Shown here in pieces: positions 17,526-25,883 of a stretch of DNA of 64,000 bases. Position 1 is the stretch's first letter, and every line of letters begins with the position of its first letter. The notes below the pieces were generated by a model. That model ran no database searches, was not told the origin of the DNA, and saw only the letters and a list, made by a program, of their open reading frames with translations. The stretch is from assembly GCF_029533155.1 (NCBI RefSeq), contig NZ_JAIZDB010000011.1, forward strand, positions 22,725 through 86,724, written 5' to 3'. The translations under genes were made by a program, and so were the position numbers. The stretch is from Psychrobacillus antarcticus. GTDB taxonomy: Bacteria > Bacillota > Bacilli > Bacillales_A > Planococcaceae.

Positions 17526-17540
17526 ATCTAATTACGAGAT
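17526..17540. promoter_or_regulatory. Candidate GltC (LysR-type) binding site
   Basis: ATCTAATTACGAGAT is an ATCT-N7-AGAT palindrome that satisfies the LysR T-N11-A rule. Its centre is about 64 bases upstream of the predicted gltB transcription start, where LysR activators usually bind, and it lies 17 bases before the gltC ATG, allowing autorepression. Confidence 0.7.
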
Positions 17541-17556
17541 AGATAAGGAGAATTCG

Positions 17557-18459
17557 ATGGAATTACGCCAATTGAGGTACTTCATAGAAGTTGCAGAAAG
17601 AGAGCATATTTCGGAGGCTGCAGTCCATTTACATGTGGCACAGTCTGCAGTTAGTAGACAAATAGCTAATTTAGAAGATGAACTTGGGGTTCAATTATTC
17701 GAGCGAATTGGTAGAAATGTCAAGCTTACACCAATTGGTAAGACTTTTTTAGAGCATAGTATCTCTGCCATCCAAGCAATTGATTTTGCGAAGAACCAAA
17801 TTGATGAATATTTAGACCCTGAAAAAGGAACGATTAAAATCGGCTTTCCAACTAGTTTAGCTGGTCACTTATTACCAACTGTCATTTCGGCGTTTAAGAA
17901 AGAGCATCCAAATGTGGCTTTTCATCTGCGCCAAGGGTCATACAACTATTTAATAGAAGCTGTTAAGCATCGGGAGCTGAATTTGGCTTTTTTGGGTCCT
18001 CTACCTCCTAAGGATAGTAGTCTGCATAACACCATCCTTTTTACGGAGAATTTCTCTATTCTCGTAAATAGCAATCATCCCTTTGCCAATAGAGATAAGA
18101 TACCTCTTATTGATTTACGCCAAGAGGATTTTATACTTTTTCCGGAAGGCTATATTATGCAAAAGTTAGTAGTCGAAGCATGTAATTCTGTTGGCTTCAC
18201 TCCTAAAGTATCTTCTGAGGGTGAAGATATGGATGCGATTAAAGGATTAGTCGCCGCTGGGATAGGAGTAACACTTTTACCAGAAAGCACTTTTTATAAC
18301 TCTACACCGAGATTCACTAAGAAGATCGCTATTGAATTGCCAAATATACGAAGAACTGTTGGAATTATAAGCCCGGCTACAAGAAATCTATCTCCTTCCG
18401 AAAAGGTATTTCATGATTTTGTCGTCCAATTTTTCTCACTAATCGGGCAGTATCAATAA
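17557..18459 (+). CDS. gltC: LysR-family regulator of glutamate synthase, GltC
   Basis: LysR-type transcription factor, 300 aa. The N-terminal winged helix (residues about 1-60: MELRQLRYFIEVAEREHISEA and HLHVAQSAVSRQI) is almost the GltC signature of B. subtilis. The rest is a periplasmic-binding-like effector domain that in GltC senses 2-oxoglutarate and glutamate. It is divergent from gltB, as in B. subtilis, with a palindromic LysR site between the two. Starts at ATG 17557 behind AAGGAG. It should activate gltBD when 2-oxoglutarate is high and repress its own gene. Confidence 0.95.
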   Translation: MELRQLRYFIEVAEREHISEAAVHLHVAQSAVSRQIANLEDELGVQLFERIGRNVKLTPIGKTFLEHSISAIQAIDFAKNQIDEYLDPEKGTIKIGFPTSLAGHLLPTVISAFKKEHPNVAFHLRQGSYNYLIEAVKHRELNLAFLGPLPPKDSSLHNTILFTENFSILVNSNHPFANRDKIPLIDLRQEDFILFPEGYIMQKLVVEACNSVGFTPKVSSEGEDMDAIKGLVAAGIGVTLLPESTFYNSTPRFTKKIAIELPNIRRTVGIISPATRNLSPSEKVFHDFVVQFFSLIGQYQ

Positions 18460-18510
18460 AATTCTATAAAATGGCAGTATACACACTAAATATCCCAGTA
18501 AATGACCTGC

Positions 18511-18625
18511 CTAGTTCTTTAAGTTCAAAACCTCTCTATCGTTTTCGGGGGGCTTTGGACAGACGGTTTACTTATATGATTACCAACATCCCTTTTTTCG
18601 TTATACTAAAGCCTGTATAGCTCCT
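18511..18625 (+). repeat. Decayed copy A of the GGACAGAC hairpin element
   Basis: The left part, CTAGTTCTTTAAG through GGGCTTTGGACAGAC to about 18584, aligns closely with the element at 46240-46450 (same CTAGTTCTTTA, TTTTCG and GGGCTTTGGACAGAC words in the same spacing). The central hairpin is missing and only a degenerate right half follows. It lies between gltC and the convergent small membrane gene. Confidence 0.7.
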
Positions 18626-18635
18626 CGTTAGTTCA

Positions 18636-18863
18636 TTAACCTTTCTTCTTGAAAGACAAGATAATAAATACAATCCCACTAATGAAAAATAATGCTATGA
18701 AAAGGTTATCGAATAATGGCATTGTTTTTGGAGTAGTATCCCACATTCCGGTATTTATTTGTGCCGACCAATAAATATATGCGGTTAAGCGTTCAATCGT
18801 AAAAATTAGTCCACTAAATAAAATGAATAACGACCCTAAAATTAGACTTATTTTTTTATCCAA
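18636..18863 (-). CDS. Small two-helix membrane protein
   Basis: A 75-aa protein of unknown function with two hydrophobic segments: residues about 5-25 (ISLILGSLFILFSGLIFTI) and 50-70 (LFIALFFISGIVFIILSF), ending in a basic KKKG tail. Between them is a short Trp/Thr-rich loop. The start is TTG at 18863, seven bases after AAGGAGG, which makes this a real gene despite the rare start codon. A cluster of GTGAAA/TTTCAC half-sites lies about 90-120 bases upstream. I recognise no family. Confidence 0.7.
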   Translation of the reverse strand: MDKKISLILGSLFILFSGLIFTIERLTAYIYWSAQINTGMWDTTPKTMPLFDNLFIALFFISGIVFIILSFKKKG

Positions 18864-18950
18864 TAACTTCCCTCCTTCGTTTTAATAAAGTACTTCGATA
18901 TAATTTTAAAAATACCTTCTGATTCAACTTTCCTGCTAACTTTAACTTAA

Positions 18951-18985
18951 GTGAAACATTTCACAAACAATACCACCTTGTGAAA
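18951..18985. promoter_or_regulatory. Cluster of GTGAAA/TTTCAC inverted half-sites
   Basis: GTGAAACATTTCAC (18951-18964) is a perfect 6+2+6 palindrome. Its second half is also the first arm of TTTCACAA-N11-TTGTGAAA (18959-18985). Three half-sites in 35 bases suggest an operator upstream of the minus-strand small membrane gene; the regulator is unknown. Confidence 0.4.
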
Positions 18986-19094
18986 ATCCACCCTTACCTT
19001 TAACACAGCCATTTTTTAATAGGATAGTTATGACTATCCTTTCGTATCTCACTGGAATATTATTCTTTATTTATGGAAAACAAAAGATATAGTT

Positions 19095-19480
19095 CTATGA
19101 ATTTTCTACGTTACTATAATCTATCAGTTTCTTTTTACTTCTATAATTTACGATAAATATGCTAATGCCAACCAAAACTAAACCGATTATGAGTAAATAT
19201 GTAATTGTTTCATCTAAGAATACCGCGCCTAATATTACTGCAATAATTGGCACCATGAAAGTGAAAGCTCCTACTTTACTAGCTTCACCTTCCCTAATAA
19301 GTTTGTAATACACTATCTGCGCAAGAGGAATACCTAAAATAGAACCATAACTTAATGCACCAATATATTCACTATTCCAAACGATATCGGAAAAGTCTTC
19401 GAAAAAACCACCAAATACAATCAAATTTTATAAATTGGCCAGCTACCTCCACAAACAAAAATTAAAAACAAGAGAAGCAT
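19095..19480 (-). pseudogene. DMT (EamA) transporter gene with large internal deletion
   Basis: The minus strand from ATG 19480 reads MLLLFLIFVCGGSWPIYKI, a typical EamA-transporter N-terminus, and stops at TGA 19421. One frame over, from about 19424, it continues as the last 108 residues of the same family (EYIGALSYGSILGIPLAQIVY, then VPIIAVILGAVFLDE). A normal member has about 300 residues with ten helices, so roughly 170-180 internal residues are missing and the join is out of frame. The remaining C-terminal frame could at most give a four-helix fragment. I read it as a relic; no repeat is obvious at the join. Confidence 0.75.
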
Positions 19481-19646
19481 TGTCTACTTTGTAAAAACAT
19501 TTTTCAAACCTATTACTTCCTTTCAACAAATAAACCAAGTCTCTAAGATCACTCTGACCACTTTATAACGCACTAAGCATACCATCTATTAAAAAATTAT
19601 TTCTTTTAAAATGATACTCCAAGACTACTAATCTACATGAAATTAA

Positions 19647-19680
19647 AAATGGAACCACCACAAGAGTAGCGATTCCATTT
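19647..19680 (-). terminator. Probable terminator after the GntP-type permease gene
   Basis: An 8-bp stem AAATGGAA/TTCCATTT with an 18-base loop lies just past the permease stop; on the minus strand it is followed by a T-rich stretch. Confidence 0.5.
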
Positions 19681-19694
19681 CAATATTCTATTTA

Positions 19695-21077
19695 TCAGCC
19701 GACGATTGCATTAGCAATTACTAACATGATTAATGACGTAATCCAGGCTAAAGTTGTTGGAACTGACCAGACCATAATTTGTTCTTTCAATTTAGTAATA
19801 CCAAGCATCCGGTTAACAACCCAGAACAAAGAATCATTGAAGTAAGAGAATAGCATAGCACCTAAAGCGGCTGCTTGTGCAGCCAGTACTAAATTGACAT
19901 CTAAATTTACTAGTATTGGCGCAGAAATAGATGCTGCTGTTATCATTGCAACTGTCCCACTACCTTGTATCAAACGAACAATAGAGGCAATGAAGAATGG
20001 TATTAATATTGCTGGTATTGGTAATCCTGCAATAATTTCGGCAAGATAATCACCAGTACCACTATCGCGTAATACGGTACCTAAAGCACCACCTGCTCCA
20101 GTAACAAGCAAGATAATACCTGCAGTTGTCATACCTTCTTCCATTCTTTCCAACGCTTCTTCACGCTTCATGTGATTAGCCAATCCATAAATTGCTGCCA
20201 CTAGACCTAAAGCCAGGGCAATAATCGGTTGCCCAAAGAACAACACATAGTCCCATGCTCCACCAGTAAACTCTAAAGCTGTTAAAGTTGTGTTTAAGAA
20301 TATTAAAACGATTGGCAATAAAATCGGGAAAAAAGATTTAAATAATGAAGGAAGTTCTTTTTCACGATCACTCGATGCTGCTAAGAAATCGTTATATACC
20401 ATTTCAGATGGATCCTTACGAACAAAACCATCCCCATCTTCTTCTGGCACTTGATGGATTCGTTTACCAATCCACTGGGCGTACAACACGCCTACAATAA
20501 TAATTGGCACCGCAAAAATGAGTCCCCAAAAAATCATTTCTCCAATGTTTACGCCAAAAATACCTGCAACTCCTAGTGGTCCTGGAGTTGGTGGAACTGC
20601 ATGGTGAGTTGCCACCAAACCAATAGCCAGTGCAACTCCAAGAGTTACAACAGATTTTCCAGTTTTACGTGACAAAGATTTAACTAAAGGATTTAAAATA
20701 ACAAACGCTGAATCCACAAAAATTGGAATTGAAACGATATAACCAGCAATAGCCATTGCCCATTCTTCTTTTTTCTTTCCAACTAAACGTATTAATGAAT
20801 AAGCAAGTTTTTCTGCTGCCCCAGTAACTTCTAGAATACGTCCCATCATAACACCTAACCCTACTACTATACCTATAGAGGCTAGAGTATTACCAAATCC
20901 AGAAGTAATCGAATTTACTACGTTTAGTGGCTCCATTCCACCTATTAAACCAGTAATGGATGCTGCTATGATTAAAGCTAAAAATGCATGAATTTTTGTT
21001 TTTAATACGAGTAAAATAAGAACTGTAATACCTATTACTAGACCTAATAACATTTGTAACTCTAAAGTCATTCCCAT
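19695..21077 (-). CDS. GntP-family sugar-acid permease
   Basis: A 460-aa integral membrane protein of the gluconate:H+ symporter (GntP) family with about 12 hydrophobic segments. Typical words are ATHHAVPPTPGPLGVAGIFGVNIGEM and QGSGTVAMITAASI. It is the last gene of a kinase-dehydrogenase operon for four-carbon sugar acids, so D-threonate or D-erythronate is the likely substrate. A hairpin separates it from pdxA2, which should lower its expression. Two starts are possible: ATG 21077, four bases after AAAGGGG, or ATG 21071, ten bases after it. Confidence 0.9.
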   Translation of the reverse strand: MGMTLELQMLLGLVIGITVLILLVLKTKIHAFLALIIAASITGLIGGMEPLNVVNSITSGFGNTLASIGIVVGLGVMMGRILEVTGAAEKLAYSLIRLVGKKKEEWAMAIAGYIVSIPIFVDSAFVILNPLVKSLSRKTGKSVVTLGVALAIGLVATHHAVPPTPGPLGVAGIFGVNIGEMIFWGLIFAVPIIIVGVLYAQWIGKRIHQVPEEDGDGFVRKDPSEMVYNDFLAASSDREKELPSLFKSFFPILLPIVLIFLNTTLTALEFTGGAWDYVLFFGQPIIALALGLVAAIYGLANHMKREEALERMEEGMTTAGIILLVTGAGGALGTVLRDSGTGDYLAEIIAGLPIPAILIPFFIASIVRLIQGSGTVAMITAASISAPILVNLDVNLVLAAQAAALGAMLFSYFNDSLFWVVNRMLGITKLKEQIMVWSVPTTLAWITSLIMLVIANAIVG

Positions 21078-21101
21078 GAAACCCCTTTCAATCCTCTAGT
21101 T

Positions 21102-21133
21102 TAAAAAGAAGGAAAGTAAAATACTTTCCTTCT
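21102..21133 (-). terminator. Intra-operon terminator between pdxA2 and the permease
   Basis: Perfect 12-bp stem AGAAGGAAAGTA/TACTTTCCTTCT followed on the minus strand by TTTTT. Being inside the operon, it probably allows partial read-through. Confidence 0.8.
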
Positions 21134-21149
21134 ATATAATTACTTATCT

Positions 21150-22163
21150 TTACAATGATTCACGAGTGAATTTTGGTGCATATTCAGCAGCTAGTTTGAT
21201 ACATTCGTACATGCTAACTTCAGATGCAATGTTTTTCCATGCGATATCAAATGCTGTACCATGGTCAACAGATGTACGTAGGAAAGGAAGACCATTTGTA
21301 ATAGAAATAGTACGGTGGAAATCCGTCATTTTCGCTGCGATATGACCTTGATCATGATATAGAGAAAGAACTGCGTCATATTTACCATTTAGCGCTTGGA
21401 AGAAAACTGAATCTGCTGGTACTGGACCATAAGCATCAATTCCATCTGCTTTTGCAAGTTCGACACCTGGTTTAATTTCTTCTACTTCCTCCATACCGAA
21501 TAGACCACCCTCACCTGAATGTGGGTTTAATCCTGCAACTGCAAGCTTACGACTCTCAACTCCTAGACGTTGGAGAGCTTTATCACATCTATTTAAATAA
21601 TCACGAACTCTTTCTTTCGTCATTTGCGTAATTGCTTCTGCTACGGATACATGGCGTGTTAAGAAGAATATACGCATTCCTTTTACTTGGAACATTGTTA
21701 ATGGATCTGGAGCCCCACCTAAATCTTCTAGCATTTCTGTATGACCGATATAAGGAACATTCGCTGCTTTTAATGATTCTTTATTAATCGGTGTAGTAGC
21801 AATTGCTTTCACTTCACCAGCCATTGCAAGTTCCACTGAGCGTTTTATAAATTCAAATGCTGCTTGTCCGTTTTGTGCTGAAACTTCTCCAGGCACGAAA
21901 TCTTCCATATTAATATTTGCTAAATCCATCACATCGATTGTTCCAAATTCATAAGAACCTTCTGCAGGTGATGTTACTACACTAACTTTCAAATTTACTC
22001 CAGTAACTTCGATTGCTTTACGAAGTATATTTGCATCCCCTACTACTAAGGGTTTACACATCGTGTAAAGTTCTTCTTTTGCTAAAGATTTCACTGTAAT
22101 TTCAGGACCAATACCGGCCGCATCTCCCATAGGAATTGCAATAATTTCTCGAACTGTAGTCAT
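21150..22163 (-). CDS. pdxA2: PdxA2-type 4-phospho-threonate/erythronate dehydrogenase
   Basis: PdxA-family NAD-dependent dehydrogenase, 337 aa. In DUF1537-linked operons the PdxA2 branch oxidises and decarboxylates D-threonate- or D-erythronate-4-phosphate to dihydroxyacetone phosphate; it is not the vitamin B6 enzyme. Family features are [13 protein letters not shown] at the N-terminus, [23 protein letters not shown] and the metal-binding His of [11 protein letters not shown]. It starts 3 bases after the kinase stop, so the two are coupled. The neighbours (acid-sugar kinase, GntP permease, DeoR regulator) support the catabolic assignment. Confidence 0.92.
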   Translation of the reverse strand: MTTVREIIAIPMGDAAGIGPEITVKSLAKEELYTMCKPLVVGDANILRKAIEVTGVNLKVSVVTSPAEGSYEFGTIDVMDLANINMEDFVPGEVSAQNGQAAFEFIKRSVELAMAGEVKAIATTPINKESLKAANVPYIGHTEMLEDLGGAPDPLTMFQVKGMRIFFLTRHVSVAEAITQMTKERVRDYLNRCDKALQRLGVESRKLAVAGLNPHSGEGGLFGMEEVEEIKPGVELAKADGIDAYGPVPADSVFFQALNGKYDAVLSLYHDQGHIAAKMTDFHRTISITNGLPFLRTSVDHGTAFDIAWKNIASEVSMYECIKLAAEYAPKFTRESL

Positions 22164-22166
22164 ATC

Positions 22167-23468
22167 CTAAACACTTCCTTCTTCTTTTTTGTTTGTTAAG
22201 AATCTTACACATTTATAAATAGAGTACTTATCCCCTACCATGCCACCTTTAGTGATTACAGGAATACTATCGAAAGCTCCTCCTATAAAATGACCATATG
22301 CAGCTAACGGAAGAACTTCATCCTGCAGTCCGATAGCTTGCGCTTCACTAACAGAACATAGTGCTGCTGTTACATCTCCACCACTGGAAAACATCCCATC
22401 AATTGTATGTTCTGTTTGGTCAATAACACCATGTGTGACTCTAGCCAAACCTTCCGTTAAGCGTTTGGCAAGCTTTTCTTCCGTCACCCCTTCTCTAGTG
22501 GCTATATCTTTTAAGTTTAATTTTGCAGCACCAGGGGCATAAGTAGTGATAATCAGAACTTCTTGATCTTCAAGTTTAATAATTGCTTCGTTCACTGCGC
22601 GTTCTATTTCTTCTTGCCATGTATTAGTAGTAGAAGCCAGGGCCGCCGTATTCACATAAACTGGATTAGCATTCTTCTTATCTATTAGATAATTTAACTG
22701 TCTTCCAGTTAATGGGGTTATACTTCCTACGGTCACGATGAATTTGTTTGTCAAAACATGCTGATGAGCCATTAAACGACTATAGGAAGCGGATAATGGA
22801 CCTGGATCCACTGGTACAAAAACCACACCCTCAATTGCAGCCATCGATTCAGCTATATGATCGATTTCCTCATTAGTAACAGCATCCACAACGATAATCC
22901 GATTTCCAGCCTCTATTTGTTTCATCATTTCTAAATGAATACTATTTTTCCCTTTTAACACTCTTCCTAAGCCTATATGTGAAACCGGAAACTGACTTTG
23001 CTCACTCATAATAGTTGGTACATGAGATATTGTAATCGGATTCATAGGATCTTTTGCGACATCCGTAGATTCAACAGGTACACCCTCTACCAATAGATAT
23101 CCACCAGAGACGATGCGACCTGAATCTGGATATGACGTAACGACTACTGCCACACTTTTTTCTCCTAGTGCATTTAATAATGTGTCTGTTTCTACTCCAA
23201 GGTTTCCACGTACAGTGCTATCTATACGTTTACAAAACACGCTTGCACCCCATGATGAAAGTTGTTCGTATGCTTTTAAAACCCTTGATTGTGCTGAACT
23301 AGGTGCACAGTATCTACTATCCGTATCCATACTAATGGAGGTAAACCCGCCAACTGTTGGTACTTGCCCTTCGAATACTACGGTAGCACTATTAAAACCG
23401 TTTTTTGATAGGAGCACTCCAGTTGCATTAGCCCCAGTTAGGTCATCTGCAATAATTCCAACTTTCAT
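22167..23468 (-). CDS. dtnK: Four-carbon acid-sugar kinase (DUF1537, DtnK-like)
   Basis: DUF1537-family kinase, 433 aa, which phosphorylates D-threonate or D-erythronate at C4. The N-terminal substrate domain begins VGIIADDLTGANATGVLL and includes the STVRGN strand; the C-terminal nucleotide-binding domain contains FSSGGDVTAALC and GGAFDSIPVITKGGMVGD. It overlaps the regulator gene by 4 bases and precedes pdxA2 by 3. D-threonate and D-erythronate specificities cannot be separated by eye. Confidence 0.92.
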   Translation of the reverse strand: MKVGIIADDLTGANATGVLLSKNGFNSATVVFEGQVPTVGGFTSISMDTDSRYCAPSSAQSRVLKAYEQLSSWGASVFCKRIDSTVRGNLGVETDTLLNALGEKSVAVVVTSYPDSGRIVSGGYLLVEGVPVESTDVAKDPMNPITISHVPTIMSEQSQFPVSHIGLGRVLKGKNSIHLEMMKQIEAGNRIIVVDAVTNEEIDHIAESMAAIEGVVFVPVDPGPLSASYSRLMAHQHVLTNKFIVTVGSITPLTGRQLNYLIDKKNANPVYVNTAALASTTNTWQEEIERAVNEAIIKLEDQEVLIITTYAPGAAKLNLKDIATREGVTEEKLAKRLTEGLARVTHGVIDQTEHTIDGMFSSGGDVTAALCSVSEAQAIGLQDEVLPLAAYGHFIGGAFDSIPVITKGGMVGDKYSIYKCVRFLTNKKEEGSV

Positions 23469-24229
23469 TTTTTCACGTCCTTAATAAAGGTAGTCATTTC
23501 CCTGTAGATTTCTTCCACTTCTACTGGAAGCGTTTGATCGGTTATTATAGCAGTCACAGAATCAATACTAGCAATTTTAGCAAACGCTTTCTTTCCAAAC
23601 TTTTGAGCATCTACTACGAGATAAACTACCTCACTACTTTTAATCATCTGTCTTTTGATAGAAGCTTTCTCCAAAGTAGCAGAGGTAATACCTAGTGTAG
23701 AATGCACCGCATGTGCACCTAAAAACAATATATCCACATGGATTTCTTTTAACATGTTTTCTGCATATGTTCCAAAGACTGCTCCAACACCATTTTGTAT
23801 TTTTCCGCCTAGCATAATGACTTCTACTTCACTGTCCATCAATTCCGCGGCGATTTTAATATCATTCGTAACAATTGTTAGATTTTCTCTTCGTTTTAAA
23901 CGTTTGGCAATTTCAAAATTTGTTGTCCCGGAATCTAGAAATACTTTCATGCCATCTTTTACTAAACCTATTGCGATCTCCGCAATTTCCACTTTTTGTG
24001 GGTGTGCTTCTGCAACTTTTTGAAGATAACTCTGTTCCGCAATAATACCCTCGGGTATTGCAGCTCCTCCGTGGGTTCTTATAAGTTTCTTCTGTTTTTC
24101 TAATTCATCTAAATCTCGACGAATTGTCATAGCAGATACATCAAGCAAATTAACTAATTCTATAATTTCTACTTTACCTTTTACAGCAAGCACTTCTATA
24201 ATGCGTTTCTTTCTTAATTCGGGAATCAT
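23465..24229 (-). CDS. DeoR-family regulator of the acid-sugar operon
   Basis: DeoR/GlpR-type transcription factor, 254 aa. The N-terminal helix-turn-helix has the family pattern KRIIEVLAVKGKVEI followed by LLDVSAMTIRRDLDELEK; the C-terminal DeoRC domain contains FLDSGTTNFEIAKRL, the effector-binding loop for phosphorylated sugars. First gene of its operon, behind AAAAGGAG. Two perfect palindromes flank its promoter, so it probably represses its own operon until a pathway intermediate accumulates. Confidence 0.92.
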   Translation of the reverse strand: MIPELRKKRIIEVLAVKGKVEIIELVNLLDVSAMTIRRDLDELEKQKKLIRTHGGAAIPEGIIAEQSYLQKVAEAHPQKVEIAEIAIGLVKDGMKVFLDSGTTNFEIAKRLKRRENLTIVTNDIKIAAELMDSEVEVIMLGGKIQNGVGAVFGTYAENMLKEIHVDILFLGAHAVHSTLGITSATLEKASIKRQMIKSSEVVYLVVDAQKFGKKAFAKIASIDSVTAIITDQTLPVEVEEIYREMTTFIKDVKK

Positions 24230-24243
24230 GTAATTCTCCTTTT

Positions 24244-24259
24244 CAGAAAACGTTTACTA
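24244..24259 (-). promoter_or_regulatory. Candidate CcpA cre site in the acid-sugar operon leader
   Basis: On the minus strand TAGTAAACGTTTTCTG matches the cre consensus at 13 of 16 positions. It lies between the promoter and the regulator start, a position compatible with carbon repression by road-block. Confidence 0.4.
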
Positions 24260-24260
24260 T

Positions 24261-24275
24261 GAACATATTATGTTC
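24261..24275. promoter_or_regulatory. Operator 1 (DeoR-type palindrome)
   Basis: GAACATATTATGTTC is a perfect 7+1+7 palindrome that contains the -10 hexamer of the minus-strand operon promoter. Confidence 0.7.
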
Positions 24276-24295
24276 GTCTCTACCATTAAAGTCAA
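24267..24295 (-). promoter_or_regulatory. Promoter of the deoR-dtnK-pdxA2-permease operon
   Basis: Minus strand TTGACT (24295-24290), 17-base spacer, CATAAT (24272-24267). The -10 lies inside operator 1. Confidence 0.75.
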
Positions 24296-24322
24296 TATAT
24301 TTTGTTAAATTTTAATATAGTA

Positions 24323-24337
24323 TGTTCATAATGAACA
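24323..24337. promoter_or_regulatory. Operator 2 (DeoR-type palindrome)
   Basis: TGTTCATAATGAACA is a second perfect 7+1+7 palindrome. Its centre is 62 bases from that of operator 1, close to six helical turns, which would suit DNA looping. It also lies upstream of ilvA. Confidence 0.65.
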
Positions 24338-24458
24338 CTTTTAACTAATTAATTGTTAAACAATTTGGAATTATCCGAAGGAATTCTAGCATTTTAGCGA
24401 TGTAGTGTGATAAAATATAATAATCTATAAATAGAAAATTGGAGGTACTTTCCCTATT

Positions 24459-25721
24459 ATGCAATCAACAGATACGAAGACTATTCAAGTCGAGAATGTC
24501 CTTATCGCACATCAGTTTTTAAAAGATGTCGTCTACCATACACCCTTACAAAAAAACGAATATTTATCTGATAAGTATGGAGCATCTATTTATTTAAAAC
24601 GGGAGGATTTACAGCATGTCCGCTCTTTTAAATTACGTGGTGCATACTATAAAATCAAAACAATCCAGGAAGCTGCAAAGGAAAAAGGAATTGTCTGTGC
24701 TAGCGCTGGTAATCACGCACAAGGAGTCGCATACGCATGTGCCCAATTAGGAATTATCGCTAAAATCTTCATGCCACTAACTACACCGGCACAAAAGATT
24801 GATCAAGTGAGGATGTTCGGACGGGAATTTGTTGAAATCATTCTAGTAGGGGATACATTTGATGATTCAGCGGAAAGTGCAACGGCTTATGCAGAGGCGG
24901 AGGATAAAATCTTTATTCATCCATTCGATGATCCAGAAATTATTGCAGGTCAAGCTACTGTTGCAGTGGAAATTATGAATGACATTGAAGTTCCTATGGA
25001 CTATCTGTTCGGTAGCATTGGAGGTGGCGGGTTAATAGCTGGACTTTCTACATATATAAAGAACGTCTCTCCTTTTACTAAGGTAATTGGTGTTGAGCCT
25101 GCTGGAGCCGCTAGTATGCAAGCTGCTTTTAAAAATGAAGGACCAATTATGCTGGAATCAATTGATAAATTTGTCGATGGAGCAGCAGTAAAATGTGTCG
25201 GAAACCTGTCCTATGAGCTAAGTAAAAAGTACGTGGATGATATTGTCCTAATACCTGAAGGAAAAGTTTGCACGACGATATTGGATTTATACAACAAACA
25301 TGCGATTATTGCAGAACCTGCTGGTGCCCTAACTGTTGCAGCGCTAGATTTCTATAGCGAAGAGATTAAAGGTAAATCTGTCGTTTGTGTTATTAGCGGT
25401 GGGAACAATGATATTGGTCGTATGCAAGAGATTAAGGAGAAATCTTTAATCTACGAAGGGTTATTATATTATTTCATCGTAAAATTCCCACAAAGAGCCG
25501 GAGCATTACGTCAATTTTTGGACACAGTTCTTGGACCGGATGATGATATTACTACGTTTGAATATACAAAGAAAAACAATAAGGAAAGTGGACCTGCGCT
25601 TGTCGGAATTGAATTGAAAAACAGAAATGATTATTCTGGCATCCTTTCTCGCATGAATGAGAATGGATTTTCCTTTAAGGAAGTAAATAAAGATAGTACG
25701 TTATTTGAATTACTCATTTAA
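24459..25721 (+). CDS. ilvA: Threonine ammonia-lyase (threonine dehydratase), biosynthetic type
   Basis: PLP enzyme, 420 aa, converting threonine to 2-oxobutanoate and ammonia, the first step of isoleucine synthesis. The PLP lysine is in RSFKLRGAYY, the phosphate cup is SIGGGGLIAGL and the cofactor-ring segment is CVISGGNND. Residues about 330-420 form the single ACT-like regulatory domain (KFPQRAGALRQFLDTVLGPDDDI) of the shorter Bacillus-type IlvA. It stands alone, away from other ilv genes, with a terminator after it. ATG 24459 follows TTGGAGGT. Confidence 0.95.
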   Translation: MQSTDTKTIQVENVLIAHQFLKDVVYHTPLQKNEYLSDKYGASIYLKREDLQHVRSFKLRGAYYKIKTIQEAAKEKGIVCASAGNHAQGVAYACAQLGIIAKIFMPLTTPAQKIDQVRMFGREFVEIILVGDTFDDSAESATAYAEAEDKIFIHPFDDPEIIAGQATVAVEIMNDIEVPMDYLFGSIGGGGLIAGLSTYIKNVSPFTKVIGVEPAGAASMQAAFKNEGPIMLESIDKFVDGAAVKCVGNLSYELSKKYVDDIVLIPEGKVCTTILDLYNKHAIIAEPAGALTVAALDFYSEEIKGKSVVCVISGGNNDIGRMQEIKEKSLIYEGLLYYFIVKFPQRAGALRQFLDTVLGPDDDITTFEYTKKNNKESGPALVGIELKNRNDYSGILSRMNENGFSFKEVNKDSTLFELLI

Positions 25722-25730
25722 CCAAAACCT

Positions 25731-25772
25731 TGTAATATCAACGTTTAAATCGATTGATATTACATTTTTTAT
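25731..25772 (+). terminator. Terminator of ilvA
   Basis: Perfect 11-bp stem TGTAATATCAA/TTGATATTACA followed by six T. Confidence 0.9.
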
Positions 25773-25836
25773 TATATTAATATAAAGTTTATTAAATATC
25801 CACACCTCAAATCTAGCAAAATAGTTATCTGTTTGA

Positions 25837-25867
25837 TATAATGATTATTGTATTATAAATATTCTAA
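25837..25867 (+). promoter_or_regulatory. katA promoter -10 with PerR-like box
   Basis: TATAAT at 25837-25842 is followed at 25853-25867 by TTATAAATATTCTAA, which matches the Bacillus Per box (TTATAATNATTATAA) at 12 of 14 defined positions. The box covers or follows the predicted transcription start, where a repressor would block RNA polymerase. Confidence 0.65.
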
Positions 25868-25883
25868 TCTAGGAGGAAATTGA

